64,000 nucleotides of DNA from Scatosoma sp045128055 (GCA_045128055.1 JBGVRC010000120.1:1-64000), one strand, 5' to 3'. Shown: positions 24,195 to 33,898, counted from the first letter of the stretch. Numbers and translations: made by a program. Notes: generated by a model not told the origin, from the letters alone.

Positions 24195-26222
24195 TTAACC
24201 AAGACGAGTGCCGCTCAAAACGTCCTTGTTTTCAGGCACGATCAAGGACAAAACGCCGTTTTCGTCTTCCGCCGCCATAATCATACCTTCGGACACGACG
24301 CCGCATACCTTTCTGGGCGCAAGGTTGGTGACGAACACCACTTTTTTGCCTACCATTTCTTCGGGTTTGAAATGCTTTGCAATCCCCGAAACGATGGTGC
24401 GCGTTTCATCGCCGAATTTCACCGTTTCTTTCAAAAGCTTGGACGATTTGGGTACGGGCTCGCACGCGATAATTTCCCCTACGCGCAATTCCACTTTTAG
24501 AAAATCGTCAAAGGAAATTTCGGGCGTTTTTTCTTTTTCTTCTTCATTTTCCACACCCGTGTCCGTATTCACCGCATTTTCAGCGGGTTTTTGTTCGGTT
24601 GCTTGCGGAGCGGTTTTCGCCATTTCCGCCGCGTATGCCGCCGCTTGTTCTTCACGGATTTTTTCGATTGCAGGCGCAAGCGTCTTGAAATCCAAGCGCG
24701 CAAACAAGGGGGAAATCGCCGTCACCGTTACGCTGTCGCGAAGCGCAAAGCTTTCGCATTCTTCCAGCGTTCTGCTTACCCCGCCGTATGCCGCGAAGAT
24801 TTTTTCGCTCGTTTCCGGCATAAAGCTGTCCAAAAGCGAAGCGCCGATTTGGATTGCTTCGGCAAGGTTATACAACACGTCGTTAAGACGCGCTTTCTTT
24901 GCTTCGTCCTTGGCGAGCGCCCAAGGCATCGTTTCATCGATGTATTTATTCGCACGGCGGAAAAGAGCAAACACTTCGCTGATTGCATCCGCAATACGCA
25001 ATTCGTCCGCTTTCGCACGTACTTTGGATACAACGCCCGTCACCGTTGCTTTAAATTCCGCGTCGGGATCTTCTTCGTTTGCAGGCAATGATTTTACAAC
25101 CGTACCGCCGAAATATTTATCAATCATCGCAATCGTACGGCTGACAAGGTTACCCAAAACGTTGGCAAGCTCGGTGTTGAAACGTTCGGTTACAAGTTCC
25201 CAAGTAATGGAACCGTCGTTGTCAAACGGCATTTCGTGCAATACGAAATAGCGCACAGCATCCACCCCGAACAAACGCGCCAAATCATCCGCGTAAATCA
25301 CGTTGCCTTTGGATTTACTCATTTTACCATCGCCTTGCAAAAGCCAAGGGTGGCCAAACACCTGCTTGGGCAAAGGTTCACCCAAAGCCATCAAGAAAAT
25401 AGGCCAGTAAATGGTGTGGAAACGCAAAATATCCTTACCGATAAGATGCAAATCCGCAGGCCAGTATTTTTTATATTTTTCGTCGTGGTTGCCATCCACG
25501 TCAAAGCCGATACCCGTGATGTAGTTGGTTAAGGCATCCAACCAAACGTATACAACGTGACGGCTGTCAAATTCTACGGGCACGCCCCACGTAAAGGACG
25601 TACGGGATACGCACAAATCCTGCAACCCCTTTAAAAGGAAGTTGTTCATCATCTCGTTTTTACGGGAAACGGGCTGAATAAACTCGGGATGGGTGTTGAT
25701 ATGCTCGATAAGCTTGTCCGCATACTTGCTCATTTTAAAGAAGTACGCTTCTTCCTTCGCAGGCTTTACGTCCCTGCCGCAGTCGGGGCATTTCCCGTCT
25801 ACAAGCTGGCTTTCCGTCCAGAAGGATTCGCAAGGAGTACAGTACATACCTTCGTAGTAGCCCTTGTAAATATCCCCTTGGTCGTAGAACTTCTTAAAAA
25901 TTTTCGACACTTGTTTCACGTGATACTCGTCCGTCGTACGCATAAATTTATCGTACGAAGTGCCCATCAAGTCCCAAATGCCTTGGATATCACCCGCGAT
26001 TTTATCCACGAAAGCCTGCGGCGTTACGCCTGCCGCTTCCGCTTTTTCCTGAATTTTTTGACCGTGTTCGTCCGTACCCGTTTGGAAGAAAACGTCATAG
26101 CCTTCCTTTCTTTTAAAGCGCGCGATCGCGTCCGCCAAAATCGCTTCGTAGGTGTTGCCGATGTGGGGCTTGCCCGAAGTATACGCAATCGCCGTCGTAA
26201 TATAATAAGGTTTCTTTGCCAT
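24195..26222 (-). CDS. metG: Methionyl-tRNA synthetase with C-terminal tRNA-binding domain
   Basis: This class I synthetase of 675 residues has the HIGH motif as PHIGNTYEA (about 20-28) and the KMSKS loop as KMSKSKGN (about 300). One zinc knuckle, CTPC...CPDC, lies near 129-148. A charged linker (about 535-570) leads to a C-terminal EMAP/Trbp111-like domain (DFLKVELRVGEIIACEPVP) that binds tRNA and dimerises. It has its own promoter and leads the metG-tatD-radical SAM group. Confidence 0.97.
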   Translation of the reverse strand: MAKKPYYITTAIAYTSGKPHIGNTYEAILADAIARFKRKEGYDVFFQTGTDEHGQKIQEKAEAAGVTPQAFVDKIAGDIQGIWDLMGTSYDKFMRTTDEYHVKQVSKIFKKFYDQGDIYKGYYEGMYCTPCESFWTESQLVDGKCPDCGRDVKPAKEEAYFFKMSKYADKLIEHINTHPEFIQPVSRKNEMMNNFLLKGLQDLCVSRTSFTWGVPVEFDSRHVVYVWLDALTNYITGIGFDVDGNHDEKYKKYWPADLHLIGKDILRFHTIYWPIFLMALGEPLPKQVFGHPWLLQGDGKMSKSKGNVIYADDLARLFGVDAVRYFVLHEMPFDNDGSITWELVTERFNTELANVLGNLVSRTIAMIDKYFGGTVVKSLPANEEDPDAEFKATVTGVVSKVRAKADELRIADAISEVFALFRRANKYIDETMPWALAKDEAKKARLNDVLYNLAEAIQIGASLLDSFMPETSEKIFAAYGGVSRTLEECESFALRDSVTVTAISPLFARLDFKTLAPAIEKIREEQAAAYAAEMAKTAPQATEQKPAENAVNTDTGVENEEEKEKTPEISFDDFLKVELRVGEIIACEPVPKSSKLLKETVKFGDETRTIVSGIAKHFKPEEMVGKKVVFVTNLAPRKVCGVVSEGMIMAAEDENGVLSLIVPENKDVLSGTRLG

Positions 26223-26254
26223 AAAAACAGCTCCTTTTTCACATTTTCCACCCC

Positions 26255-26283
26255 ATTATACACCATTTTACTTAAAAAGTAAA
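26255..26283 (-). promoter_or_regulatory. Promoter of metG
   Basis: TTTACT (26278-26283), 17-base spacer, TATAAT (26255-26260) on the minus strand, about 33 bases upstream of metG. Confidence 0.7.
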
Positions 26284-26370
26284 ATGATTTTCCCCCGTGC
26301 AAAGCAAAAGAGCCGCCCCTTTCCCCCTATCTTTCTTCATTTTTTCGGCTTTTTTCGCATATAGTATGCT

Positions 26371-26997
26371 ATGAATACCATTTTTGTTCTTCTTTTTTTG
26401 ATTTCCACCTTTTTACTGCTTCTTTTTTCGCCCACCGCCTTTCTTTCCGCTATGCTGGACGGAGCAAGCAAAGCCGCCCTTTTATGCGTTTCGCTCGTCG
26501 CTACCTATTCCGTATGGATGGGGCTTATGAAAGTATGGGAAGACAGCGGCTTGGCGCGCGGCGTTTCCCGCATTTTAAAACCGATTGCGCGGCGTATTCT
26601 AAAAACGGACGACGAAGAAGCCATCGAAACGGCTTGTATGAGTTTTTCCGTCAATATGCTGGGCATTTCAGGCGCGGCAACCCCGTACGGTATCAAAACC
26701 GCGCAGCTTTTAGACAAAACGGAAAACGCGGAATACTCTTCCGCTATGTTTTTCGTGCTAAACGCCACTTCCTTGCAAATTTTACCGTCTTCCCTTGTCG
26801 CCGTGCGCCTTGCGATGGGCAGCGCCGCCCCCAACGACATTATCCTGCCCACCCTAATCGTCAGCGTCTTTTCCACCCTTTTGGGTGCTTTGCTCACACG
26901 GGTGTTGATAAAACCCCAACCCAAACGAAAAACAAGCCAAAAAAAAGACTTCATTTTACATAAAAATATAAAAATGCCGGGGGCAGGTACGCGATGA
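26371..26997 (+). CDS. spmA: Spore maturation protein A
   Basis: SpmA is a membrane protein of the nucleoside-recognition (Gate) fold, needed with SpmB for normal spore core dehydration. The 208 residues have about four hydrophobic segments and the family block FSVNMLGISGAATPYGIKTAQ. The last residues, KMPGAGTR, and the stop codon come from a dispersed repeat copy, which also gives the spmB start in an ATGA overlap. The repeat-encoded tail is beyond the conserved part. Confidence 0.93.
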   Translation: MNTIFVLLFLISTFLLLLFSPTAFLSAMLDGASKAALLCVSLVATYSVWMGLMKVWEDSGLARGVSRILKPIARRILKTDDEEAIETACMSFSVNMLGISGAATPYGIKTAQLLDKTENAEYSSAMFFVLNATSLQILPSSLVAVRLAMGSAAPNDIILPTLIVSVFSTLLGALLTRVLIKPQPKRKTSQKKDFILHKNIKMPGAGTR

Positions 26998-27000
26998 AAT
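26971..27000 (+). repeat. Dispersed repeat copy at the spmA-spmB junction
   Basis: Reads AAAATGCCGGGGGCAGGTAC then GCGATGAAAT, a near-consensus copy. It encodes the last spmA codons (GAGTR), its TGA stop, the overlapping spmB ATG and the G-rich stretch before it. Confidence 0.85.
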
Positions 27001-27509
27001 TTGTTTTACCTATTATTATCCCCCTTATTTTTTTACTTTCCTTCGCCTTTGCCGCCATTAGAAAAGTGCGGGTGTACGATTCGTTCGCGGAAGGGGTAAA
27101 AGGCGCGATTCCGCTTATTTTATCCATTTTTCCATACATAGCCGTCATCAGCATTCTTTCTAAATTGTTGGAAGTGAGCGGTTTGGGCGCAAAAATCGCC
27201 GATTTTCTATCCCCCGTCTTTCATTTTACGGGTATCCCCGAAGAAATCGCTCCGCTTCTGCTCGTAAAACCCCTTTCGGGGGGCGGCAGCGTCGCCGTTT
27301 TGTCGGAAATTTTAGAAAGGTACGGCGCGGATAGCTATATTTCCCGTTGCGCTTGCGTAATCTACGGCGCGTCCGAAACGATTTTTTACGTCGGCGCGGT
27401 GTATTTTGCGGGCTTAAAACGCAAAAAGTTAAACGTCGCTTTGATAATCGCCGTTCTTTCTTTTCTTGCTTCCGCCATTTTCGCTTGTTTTTTATGTCGT
27501 TTTTTATAA
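26994..27509 (+). CDS. spmB: Spore maturation protein B
   Basis: SpmB is the partner of SpmA, also a Gate-fold membrane protein. The 171 residues include VYDSFAEGVKGAIPLILSIFPYIA and LLVKPLSGGGSVAVLSEIL, typical of the family, and GASETIFYVGAVYF. Its start overlaps the spmA stop by four bases (ATGA). The overlap lies within a repeat copy, so coupling of the two genes depends on that sequence. Confidence 0.93.
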   Translation: MKFVLPIIIPLIFLLSFAFAAIRKVRVYDSFAEGVKGAIPLILSIFPYIAVISILSKLLEVSGLGAKIADFLSPVFHFTGIPEEIAPLLLVKPLSGGGSVAVLSEILERYGADSYISRCACVIYGASETIFYVGAVYFAGLKRKKLNVALIIAVLSFLASAIFACFLCRFL

Positions 27510-27513
27510 AACC

Positions 27514-27542
27514 TTGCTTTTTTATAAAAATTATGCTATAAT
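27514..27542 (+). promoter_or_regulatory. SigA-type promoter of the 5'-nucleotidase lipoprotein
   Basis: TTGCTT (27514-27519), 17-base spacer, TATAAT (27537-27542). The first transcribed bases form a small hairpin, AAGGGTAT/ATACCCTT (27552-27570), that could also act as a terminator for spmB or stabilise the mRNA. Confidence 0.7.
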
Positions 27543-27606
27543 CATAACAAAAAGGGTATTTTATACCCTTTAACCCTAAAAATACCTTTTACAAAGGAGA
27601 AATACA

Positions 27607-30600
27607 ATGAAAAAATGGCTTTCTATTTTGGCGTTATCGGCGATTTTTGCGTTGGTAGGCTGTAACGGTACGGGCGCGAGCAACTCTAACAGCTCCACCC
27701 CCGACAATCCTTCTTCCAGCCAACAAAGCTCGCCTTTGGATAGCTCCGAAATCGACCCCGACCACGTACACGCCAACCAAAACGGCGACGCTTATTGCGA
27801 CGGCTGCGGCACGCCGATTTTGGCTACCTTGGACGTTTTTTCCATCAACGACTTACACGGTAAGTTTTCCGACACCGACGAAAACTGCGGCGTAGACGAA
27901 ATGACGACCTTCCTTCGCAATAAACAGCAAGCCAACCCCAACACCGTGATTTTATCGGCTGGGGATATGTGGCAGGGCAGCCCTGAATCCAACCTTACCT
28001 ACGGCAATATCATTACCGAATGGATGAACGATTTGGGCTTTGCCGCGATGACGCTTGGCAATCACGAATACGACTGGGGTGAAGAATACATCTCGCAAAA
28101 CGCCGAGCTGGCAAACTTCCCCATTTTGGGTATCAACGTGTTTGACCCCGACACCAACGAACGGGAAGAATACGCCGCTCCGTCCGTTTTGATTGAAAGA
28201 AGCGGCGTTAAAATCGGTATTATCGGCGCAATCGGGGATTGTATGTCGTCCATCGCCCCCGATAAAACGACGGACGTATATTTCAAAACGGGCAACGAGC
28301 TCACCAACCTTATCAAGGACGAATCCACTTCCTTGCGCGAACAAGGCGCGGATATCATCATCTACACCGTGCACGATTCGGAAAACTCCAACGAATCGTA
28401 TTACGACGTAGAGCTTTCCAACGGCTACGTGGATTTGGTATTTGAAGGCCATTCCCACTCTACCGTTCGCCAAAAGGATAAATACGGCGTATGGCATTTG
28501 CAGGCGGGCGGCGACAATGGCACGGGGCTTTCCCACGCGGAAATTAAAATCGACATCATTTCGGGTGCAATCACCGTTGCGCAAACCAAAATCGTCGAAC
28601 ACAGCGCCTATCTCCACCTTGACGACGACCCCATCGTAAACGAATTGATGGAAAAATACGCCGACCAAATCTCCAAAATGAACGAGTATTTGGGTATGAA
28701 CGACAGCTATCGAAACTCGGACGCTTTGGCAAGCTACGCGGCGGAAGCTATGTTCAACGTCGGGTACGCGCATTGGAACAGCGACGCGCGCTATGCAGGC
28801 AAAATCGTACTCGGCGGCGGGTTCTTAAACGTGCGCAGCCCGTACAAGCTGGACGCGGGCAAAGTCACCTACGGCGATATTTACCCCCTGTTCCCGTTCG
28901 ATAACCTGCTCGTGCTTTGTAAGGTAAACGGAAATCGACTTTTGGAACAGTTTATTTACAGCTCTAACTACGTTTGCTATTACGGCGAAGACGGCAACCA
29001 AATCAAAAACAACGTACAAAACAACGAAACGTACTACGTAATCGTAGACACCTATTGCGCAAACTATAACTTTAAGGGCATGGGTTGGCTGGAAATCGTC
29101 GAATATTACCAAGACAACTATTATACGCGCGACGCGCTCGCGCAGTTTATTAAGGACGGGGGTATGTCCGCGAAATCCGCTGACAAAACGAGTACCATTC
29201 CCGAGCTTCTCGACCTTGGTTTTAGCTTGGCAGACAACGAAGAAACCAAGGAAAAATACCGTACCGTCGGCAAAATCGTCGCTTTGGAAAACACCACCTA
29301 CGGCAACGCGGTCATTGAAGATGAAGACGGCAACCAAATCTACGTCTACGGTATGTACGATACCGACCGCAACCGCTACGACGCGATGGCAACCAAGCCC
29401 CAAGAAGGGGACGTCGTCACCGTAGAAGGGGTGATTAAAAACTTCGTCAACGCCTATTACGGGCAAAAAATCGAATTTGTCAACGCCACCGTTTTGGAAA
29501 TTCAAGACGACTTCCCGGGCAACGATAAAGACGACCCCTTAACCCCGCCTGAAACGGATGCAAACTACACCCCCATTCGCGAAATTTTAGAAATCGGCAA
29601 CGCGCTTCCCGAAGGCGGCGAAACCACGGAAAGCTATATCATTAAAGGTACGCTTACAAGCAACCCCACCCACCCCTACGGGAATATGTACGTTCAAGAC
29701 GAAAACGGCGACGCCCTTTATATCTACGGTCTGTACGACGTAAACGGCAATCGTTACGACGCGATGGCAACCAAGCCCCAAATGGGCGACGAAGTCGTTT
29801 TGCAGGGCGTAATTAAAAACTATTACAACAAATCGGGCGAGCAAATCATCGAAATGATAAGCTCCACCCTTTTGGAAATCGTTGACGATACGCCAAACGG
29901 CGACACACCCGATACACTTTCCACGCTTACCTTAAATAAAAACTTCGGCGGCGACCTTTCCGAATACGACACGGGTACGTACGGACAAGGCGCGGTTGGC
30001 GGCGTGTATTTCGAATATTATCGCGCCTATAAAACCTTTGGCGAAAATCTCGTAACCAGCCTGCTCCCTTCCCCCGGCGAGCTGTCGGTAGGTCACGCGG
30101 AAGGCGCGCTGTACAACACTACCCCTATCTACGGCATACAGTCCATTTCTATCACCTATAAAAGCGACTCGGCGGCTATTTTGTACACAAGCGACGATAG
30201 AATTGCGGACGCAACGGCGTACACCCTGCCCAAAGCTACGTCCTTCCAAACGATAAGCTTTGAAGTGGATACGGACAATTTCTTTAAAATTATCACGGGC
30301 AACTCCACCCTTTCCTTGCAGGAAATTTCCATTTCCTACACCGACGAAGCAGTAGCCTACAACACCCAAAAACAGCTTTCGGGAATAGAAGCTTTCCGCT
30401 TGAACCCCACCACCTTTGAAGGTACGCTCGTTGCGGGGCAAAGCTCCGTTTCCGTACCCGTAAAAGTAGAATATGACGGGGGCAGGTACGAGATTAAGCA
30501 AACAAAGACCTATACCTACTACACCGTAGAATACGTAGAAGCTCACCCCGAAATCAAGGACAAAGCGGCCATGATCACCCCCGAAGACGTAGCGGCATAC

Positions 30601-31032
30601 TACGCGGCGTTTAAACAAATTCCCGCCAACTACGCAGCCAAAACGAAAAACTTAAACTCCGTTTTGCCTACGTATGACACTTTGTATAAAATCTTCGGCG
30701 AAGACACCCGCTACGCTTCCAAATACGACCGCACCAACGGTTACGCGCAATACGTTCCCCACGAATCGCAAAACGTGTATTACGAATTTGACATCGCGCT
30801 GTCCGCTTCCTACTGGGAAAGCGGCGAACGCGGCGTAGGCAGAGTGGTTACTTGGGAATACGGCTGGGTTGGCGACGAATACGATTCTTCCCCCGTTTCC
30901 GTCTACACCGACGACCATTACGCGACCTTCCAAGAATATTTAAACACGGGCGAATTTGGCACGCGTTTCGATGCGGAAATGAATTTGACCTTTATCCAAC
31001 ATTCCGAACCCGACACCGTGCAAGTTTCTTGA
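27607..31032 (+). CDS. Large 5'-nucleotidase/phosphoesterase lipoprotein
   Basis: This 1141-residue secreted lipoprotein has lipobox LVGC (C19), a Ser/Asn linker and a CDGCG knuckle (64-68). A metallophosphoesterase domain follows, with NDLHGKF (81-87), SAGDMWQGSPE, GNHEYDWG and EGHSHSTV, then a 5'-nucleotidase C-terminal domain. Residues of about 530-645 and 655-758 are two tandem related domains (both contain NRYDAMATKPQ and GVIKN) that look like OB-fold modules. The last third is unrecognised and beta-rich, with repeat-derived GGRYEIK near 958. It likely scavenges nucleotides outside the cell. It is monocistronic. Confidence 0.88.
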   Translation: MKKWLSILALSAIFALVGCNGTGASNSNSSTPDNPSSSQQSSPLDSSEIDPDHVHANQNGDAYCDGCGTPILATLDVFSINDLHGKFSDTDENCGVDEMTTFLRNKQQANPNTVILSAGDMWQGSPESNLTYGNIITEWMNDLGFAAMTLGNHEYDWGEEYISQNAELANFPILGINVFDPDTNEREEYAAPSVLIERSGVKIGIIGAIGDCMSSIAPDKTTDVYFKTGNELTNLIKDESTSLREQGADIIIYTVHDSENSNESYYDVELSNGYVDLVFEGHSHSTVRQKDKYGVWHLQAGGDNGTGLSHAEIKIDIISGAITVAQTKIVEHSAYLHLDDDPIVNELMEKYADQISKMNEYLGMNDSYRNSDALASYAAEAMFNVGYAHWNSDARYAGKIVLGGGFLNVRSPYKLDAGKVTYGDIYPLFPFDNLLVLCKVNGNRLLEQFIYSSNYVCYYGEDGNQIKNNVQNNETYYVIVDTYCANYNFKGMGWLEIVEYYQDNYYTRDALAQFIKDGGMSAKSADKTSTIPELLDLGFSLADNEETKEKYRTVGKIVALENTTYGNAVIEDEDGNQIYVYGMYDTDRNRYDAMATKPQEGDVVTVEGVIKNFVNAYYGQKIEFVNATVLEIQDDFPGNDKDDPLTPPETDANYTPIREILEIGNALPEGGETTESYIIKGTLTSNPTHPYGNMYVQDENGDALYIYGLYDVNGNRYDAMATKPQMGDEVVLQGVIKNYYNKSGEQIIEMISSTLLEIVDDTPNGDTPDTLSTLTLNKNFGGDLSEYDTGTYGQGAVGGVYFEYYRAYKTFGENLVTSLLPSPGELSVGHAEGALYNTTPIYGIQSISITYKSDSAAILYTSDDRIADATAYTLPKATSFQTISFEVDTDNFFKIITGNSTLSLQEISISYTDEAVAYNTQKQLSGIEAFRLNPTTFEGTLVAGQSSVSVPVKVEYDGGRYEIKQTKTYTYYTVEYVEAHPEIKDKAAMITPEDVAAYYAAFKQIPANYAAKTKNLNSVLPTYDTLYKIFGEDTRYASKYDRTNGYAQYVPHESQNVYYEFDIALSASYWESGERGVGRVVTWEYGWVGDEYDSSPVSVYTDDHYATFQEYLNTGEFGTRFDAEMNLTFIQHSEPDTVQVS
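30473..30497 (+). repeat. Dispersed repeat copy inside the 5'-nucleotidase gene
   Basis: Reads ATGACGGGGGCAGGTACGAG then ATTAA, in frame and translated as DGGRYEIK. The open frame is kept on both sides. Confidence 0.75.
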
Positions 31033-31041
31033 CAATACAGT

Positions 31042-31069
31042 AAAAAGCGGCTCGACAAGACCGCTTTTT
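31042..31069 (+). terminator. Terminator of the 5'-nucleotidase gene
   Basis: AAAAAGCGG, loop, CCGCTTTTTC, nine bases after the stop codon. Confidence 0.8.
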
Positions 31070-31141
31070 CTTTGCGATATTCGTTGATGTAAATCATTTT
31101 GCGTTTTTGATAAATATTTTTCTTATCCTTGCGCAAAATTA

Positions 31142-31170
31142 TTGACGAATGGAAAAATTTGTGTTACAAT
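31142..31170 (+). promoter_or_regulatory. SigA-type promoter of gap
   Basis: TTGACG (31142-31147), 17-base spacer, TACAAT (31165-31170). The 5' leader of about 75 bases shows no obvious structure. Confidence 0.8.
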
Positions 31171-31251
31171 ATTAAATGGACAAGAACGGACTTATATTTC
31201 GTTTTTTAAATACGTCACTAAATATTATTCATATATTGGAGGAACTTTATT

Positions 31252-32271
31252 ATGGCAAACGTTAAAGTTGCAATCAACGGTTTCGGTCGTATCGGTCGTC
31301 TTGCGTTCAGACAAATGTTCGGCGCAGAAGGCTATGAAGTAGTTGCTATCAACGACCTTACCAGCCCCACGATGCTCGCGCACCTTCTTAAGTATGACTC
31401 CGCGCAAGGCAGATATGCTCTTGCTGAAACGGTTTCCGCTGACGAAGAAGCAAGCACCATCACCGTAAACGGCAAAACCATCAAAATTTATGCAGAAAAA
31501 GACGCTGCAAACTGCCCTTGGGCTGCTTTGGACGTAGACGTAGTTCTCGAATGTACCGGTTTCTACACTTCCAAAGCTAAGAGCGAAGCGCACATCAAAG
31601 CAGGCGCAAAGAAAGTTGTTATTTCCGCTCCCGCTGGTAACGACCTTCCCACCATCGTTTACAGCGTAAACGAAAAGACGTTGTCCAAGAACGACACGAT
31701 CATCTCCGCTGCTTCTTGTACGACCAACTGCCTTGCTCCTATGGCTAACACCCTTAACAAGCTTTCCAAGATCAAGAAGGGTTACATGACCACGATCCAC
31801 GCTTACACGGGTGACCAAATGGTACTCGACGGCCCCCACAGAAAGGGCGACCTTCGTCGTGCTCGTGCAGCAGCAGAAAACATCGTTCCCAACTCCACGG
31901 GCGCAGCAAAGGCTATCGGCCTTGTTATCCCTGAATTGAACGGCGTTTTGGACGGTTGCGCTCAACGTGTCCCCGTTTGCACCGGTTCGCTTACCCAACT
32001 CGTTGCTATCTGCGACGGTGAAGTAGACGCAGCTACCGTAAACGCAGCAATGAAAGCAGCAGCTTCCGCTTCCTTTGGTTACACCGAAGAAGAACTTGTT
32101 TCCTCCGACATCATCGGTATCACGTATGGTTCGTTGTTCGACGCTACGCAAACGAAGTGCATGCCCATGGGCGACGGCACGACGCTTGTTAAAGTTGTTT
32201 CCTGGTATGACAACGAAAACTCCTACACCAGCCAAATGGTTAGAACGATTAAATACTTCGCAGAACTCTAA
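31252..32271 (+). CDS. gap: Glyceraldehyde-3-phosphate dehydrogenase, type I
   Basis: GAPDH catalyses the NAD-dependent oxidation and phosphorylation of glyceraldehyde-3-phosphate in glycolysis. The 339 residues show the Rossmann motif INGFGRIGRLAFRQ and the catalytic ASCTTNCLAP block (Cys near 161), followed by TIHAYTGDQ and WYDNENSYTSQMVR. Codon use is biased to a restricted set (GCT, CTT, AAG), unlike the neighbouring lipoprotein genes, consistent with high expression. It is monocistronic between its own promoter and terminator, with no pgk or tpi next to it. Confidence 0.98.
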   Translation: MANVKVAINGFGRIGRLAFRQMFGAEGYEVVAINDLTSPTMLAHLLKYDSAQGRYALAETVSADEEASTITVNGKTIKIYAEKDAANCPWAALDVDVVLECTGFYTSKAKSEAHIKAGAKKVVISAPAGNDLPTIVYSVNEKTLSKNDTIISAASCTTNCLAPMANTLNKLSKIKKGYMTTIHAYTGDQMVLDGPHRKGDLRRARAAAENIVPNSTGAAKAIGLVIPELNGVLDGCAQRVPVCTGSLTQLVAICDGEVDAATVNAAMKAAASASFGYTEEELVSSDIIGITYGSLFDATQTKCMPMGDGTTLVKVVSWYDNENSYTSQMVRTIKYFAEL

Positions 32272-32310
32272 TTCGTTTTACGAAGTTTCTAAATCATAGC
32301 GAAAAAAGAA

Positions 32311-32333
32311 ATCTCCGACCTGCGGTCGGAGAT
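32311..32333 (+). terminator. Terminator of gap
   Basis: ATCTCCGACC, TGC loop, GGTCGGAGAT followed by TTTTTT. Confidence 0.92.
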
Positions 32334-32396
32334 TTTTTATTGTGTTACAATATCCATGCGCTTCACAAAAATTATAATTGCTTTTATGTGTAAGTC

Positions 32397-32425
32397 TTGA
32401 CATAGCCAAAAAGACATGGTATAAT
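32397..32425 (+). promoter_or_regulatory. Consensus SigA promoter of the Ser-rich lipoprotein
   Basis: TTGACA (32397-32402), 17-base spacer, TATAAT (32420-32425), a perfect match to the housekeeping consensus. Confidence 0.9.
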
Positions 32426-32460
32426 AAAGAAAACTTTATTATATAAGGACGGAATTATCC

Positions 32461-33732
32461 ATGAAAAAATCTTTGCTTTTTGTTTTATGCGCATCACTCC
32501 TGCTTGCAAGCTGTGGTGGAAGCGCCACTTCTTCGTCGAGCAGTAGCACTCCTAATGCTCCTACCTCTTCTTCAAGTATCCCTGATTCCAGCAGCACACA
32601 AGAAGAATCTTCCGAACAAGAAGAAAGTAACGAATCTATCAGCAGTGAACAAACAGGCAACGTAAATAAAATCGACAAATCTAAAATAACCAGTGCACGC
32701 CCTTTCTCCGAAGGTAAAACCTTTGTAAAATATACGGGCATAGACAATATGGCAACAGAATATTGTATCGACAAAGACGGGAATATTTTGTTTAGCTTAC
32801 AATTAGGTACTCTCAATGAATCTCCTGGTTTCTATAATGGTATCGCTACGTTTAGAAGCCCCGACTTTGAAGGCGTTTGTTTCTGTGATGAAAAAGGCAA
32901 TATCACCACTCCTGCTGATCTTGGCGCAGATGAGTTTTTATTTGATGTTTTCCCTGAAACCGACCCTGGCTTATTCTTTGTAGATGGCTACTTCTTTGCA
33001 AGAAAAACCGAGTCTTCCTTCGAAGGCAATGTACATAAAGCTGCCATTTATAATTCCAAGTTTGAAAAAGTCGTAGACTTCTCTACTGAACTTTTTGGCT
33101 TATATACTAAATATATTGAAGAACATGAATGCCTCTATTATGAAGGTTATTTGTATTATCTGGAACAAGGCGAAGATGATGAAATGTTGTTTAACTGTTT
33201 AGATATTAGAACGGGTAAAGAATCTCACGATTATCAAGAAATTTTAAACAAGGTTTCCATTAAATACCCTTCCATGTTCTGGCAATACGATTGGGACGGC
33301 ACTACGTATAAATACGTTAATATGCTGACGGGTGAAACCGTTATTGATTTGAACAAGTATTCAACCATTAGCAGTGTTGGCAACTTTAAAAACGGATTAG
33401 CGCCTATTTTCTTTGAAGTACGAGATGATGTTGGAACAACCAACTATTTCACCCTTTTAAAAGAAGACGGCTCGTTTGCTTTTGATCCCATCAAAATCGA
33501 TTCTCCTTGGGGTTCCTATGAAAGCAACGGCGTATATCTTATTACTGCTTTCATCGACAACAACACTTCCATGCTTCTCACCTTTGACGTGAACGGAAAA
33601 ATTGCAGAAACCATTTGTACACTTGGCAACCCTGGCAACTGCTCGTTTAAGTTCAGCGACGGAGTAATTAACGTTGATGGCAGATACGACGGTTTCGAAT
33701 TCTACGATATCAACCTTCAACCCCTTTTCTAA
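32461..33732 (+). CDS. Secreted lipoprotein with WG-repeat-like beta domain
   Basis: This 423-residue protein has lipobox LLASC (C18) and a long Ser/Glu/Gln-rich linker (about 20-65) that would span the cell wall. The rest has spaced units such as YCIDKDGNILFSL, CFCDEKGNITTPA and LLKEDGSFAFDPI, which resemble WG or beta-propeller repeats. Substrate or partner are unknown. Base composition is more AT-rich than gap and codon use is less biased. It is transcribed alone from a consensus promoter, so it may be abundant at the surface. Confidence 0.8.
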   Translation: MKKSLLFVLCASLLLASCGGSATSSSSSSTPNAPTSSSSIPDSSSTQEESSEQEESNESISSEQTGNVNKIDKSKITSARPFSEGKTFVKYTGIDNMATEYCIDKDGNILFSLQLGTLNESPGFYNGIATFRSPDFEGVCFCDEKGNITTPADLGADEFLFDVFPETDPGLFFVDGYFFARKTESSFEGNVHKAAIYNSKFEKVVDFSTELFGLYTKYIEEHECLYYEGYLYYLEQGEDDEMLFNCLDIRTGKESHDYQEILNKVSIKYPSMFWQYDWDGTTYKYVNMLTGETVIDLNKYSTISSVGNFKNGLAPIFFEVRDDVGTTNYFTLLKEDGSFAFDPIKIDSPWGSYESNGVYLITAFIDNNTSMLLTFDVNGKIAETICTLGNPGNCSFKFSDGVINVDGRYDGFEFYDINLQPLF

Positions 33733-33745
33733 ATAAAAATACAAT

Positions 33746-33776
33746 AATCCCCTTTGGTTCAATACCAAAGGGGATT
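33746..33776 (+). terminator. Terminator of the Ser-rich lipoprotein gene
   Basis: AATCCCCTTTGGT, TCAAT loop, ACCAAAGGGGATT followed by TCTT; strong stem, short T-run. Confidence 0.8.
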
Positions 33777-33781
33777 TCTTA

Positions 33782-33810
33782 TTCAACACGTACCTGGTAC
33801 GCCTGTTTTT
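33782..33810 (-). repeat. Dispersed repeat copy between two terminators
   Basis: Minus-strand reading AAAAACAGGCGTACCAGGTA then CGTGTTGAAT. It lies between the terminators of convergent genes and contains the small palindrome GTACCAGGTAC. Confidence 0.75.
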
Positions 33811-33826
33811 ATTTTTTACATGATAA

Positions 33827-33850
33827 AAGACCGCCCTAAAGGCGGCCTTT
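33827..33850. terminator. Terminator after the zinc peptidase gene
   Basis: AAAG-CCGCC/GGCGG-CTTT stem between convergent genes, with T-rich flanks on both sides. Confidence 0.7.
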
Positions 33851-33898
33851 ATTATATTCTATACAAAACGGTGTAATTAGATATAGATTAAAGTTGCC

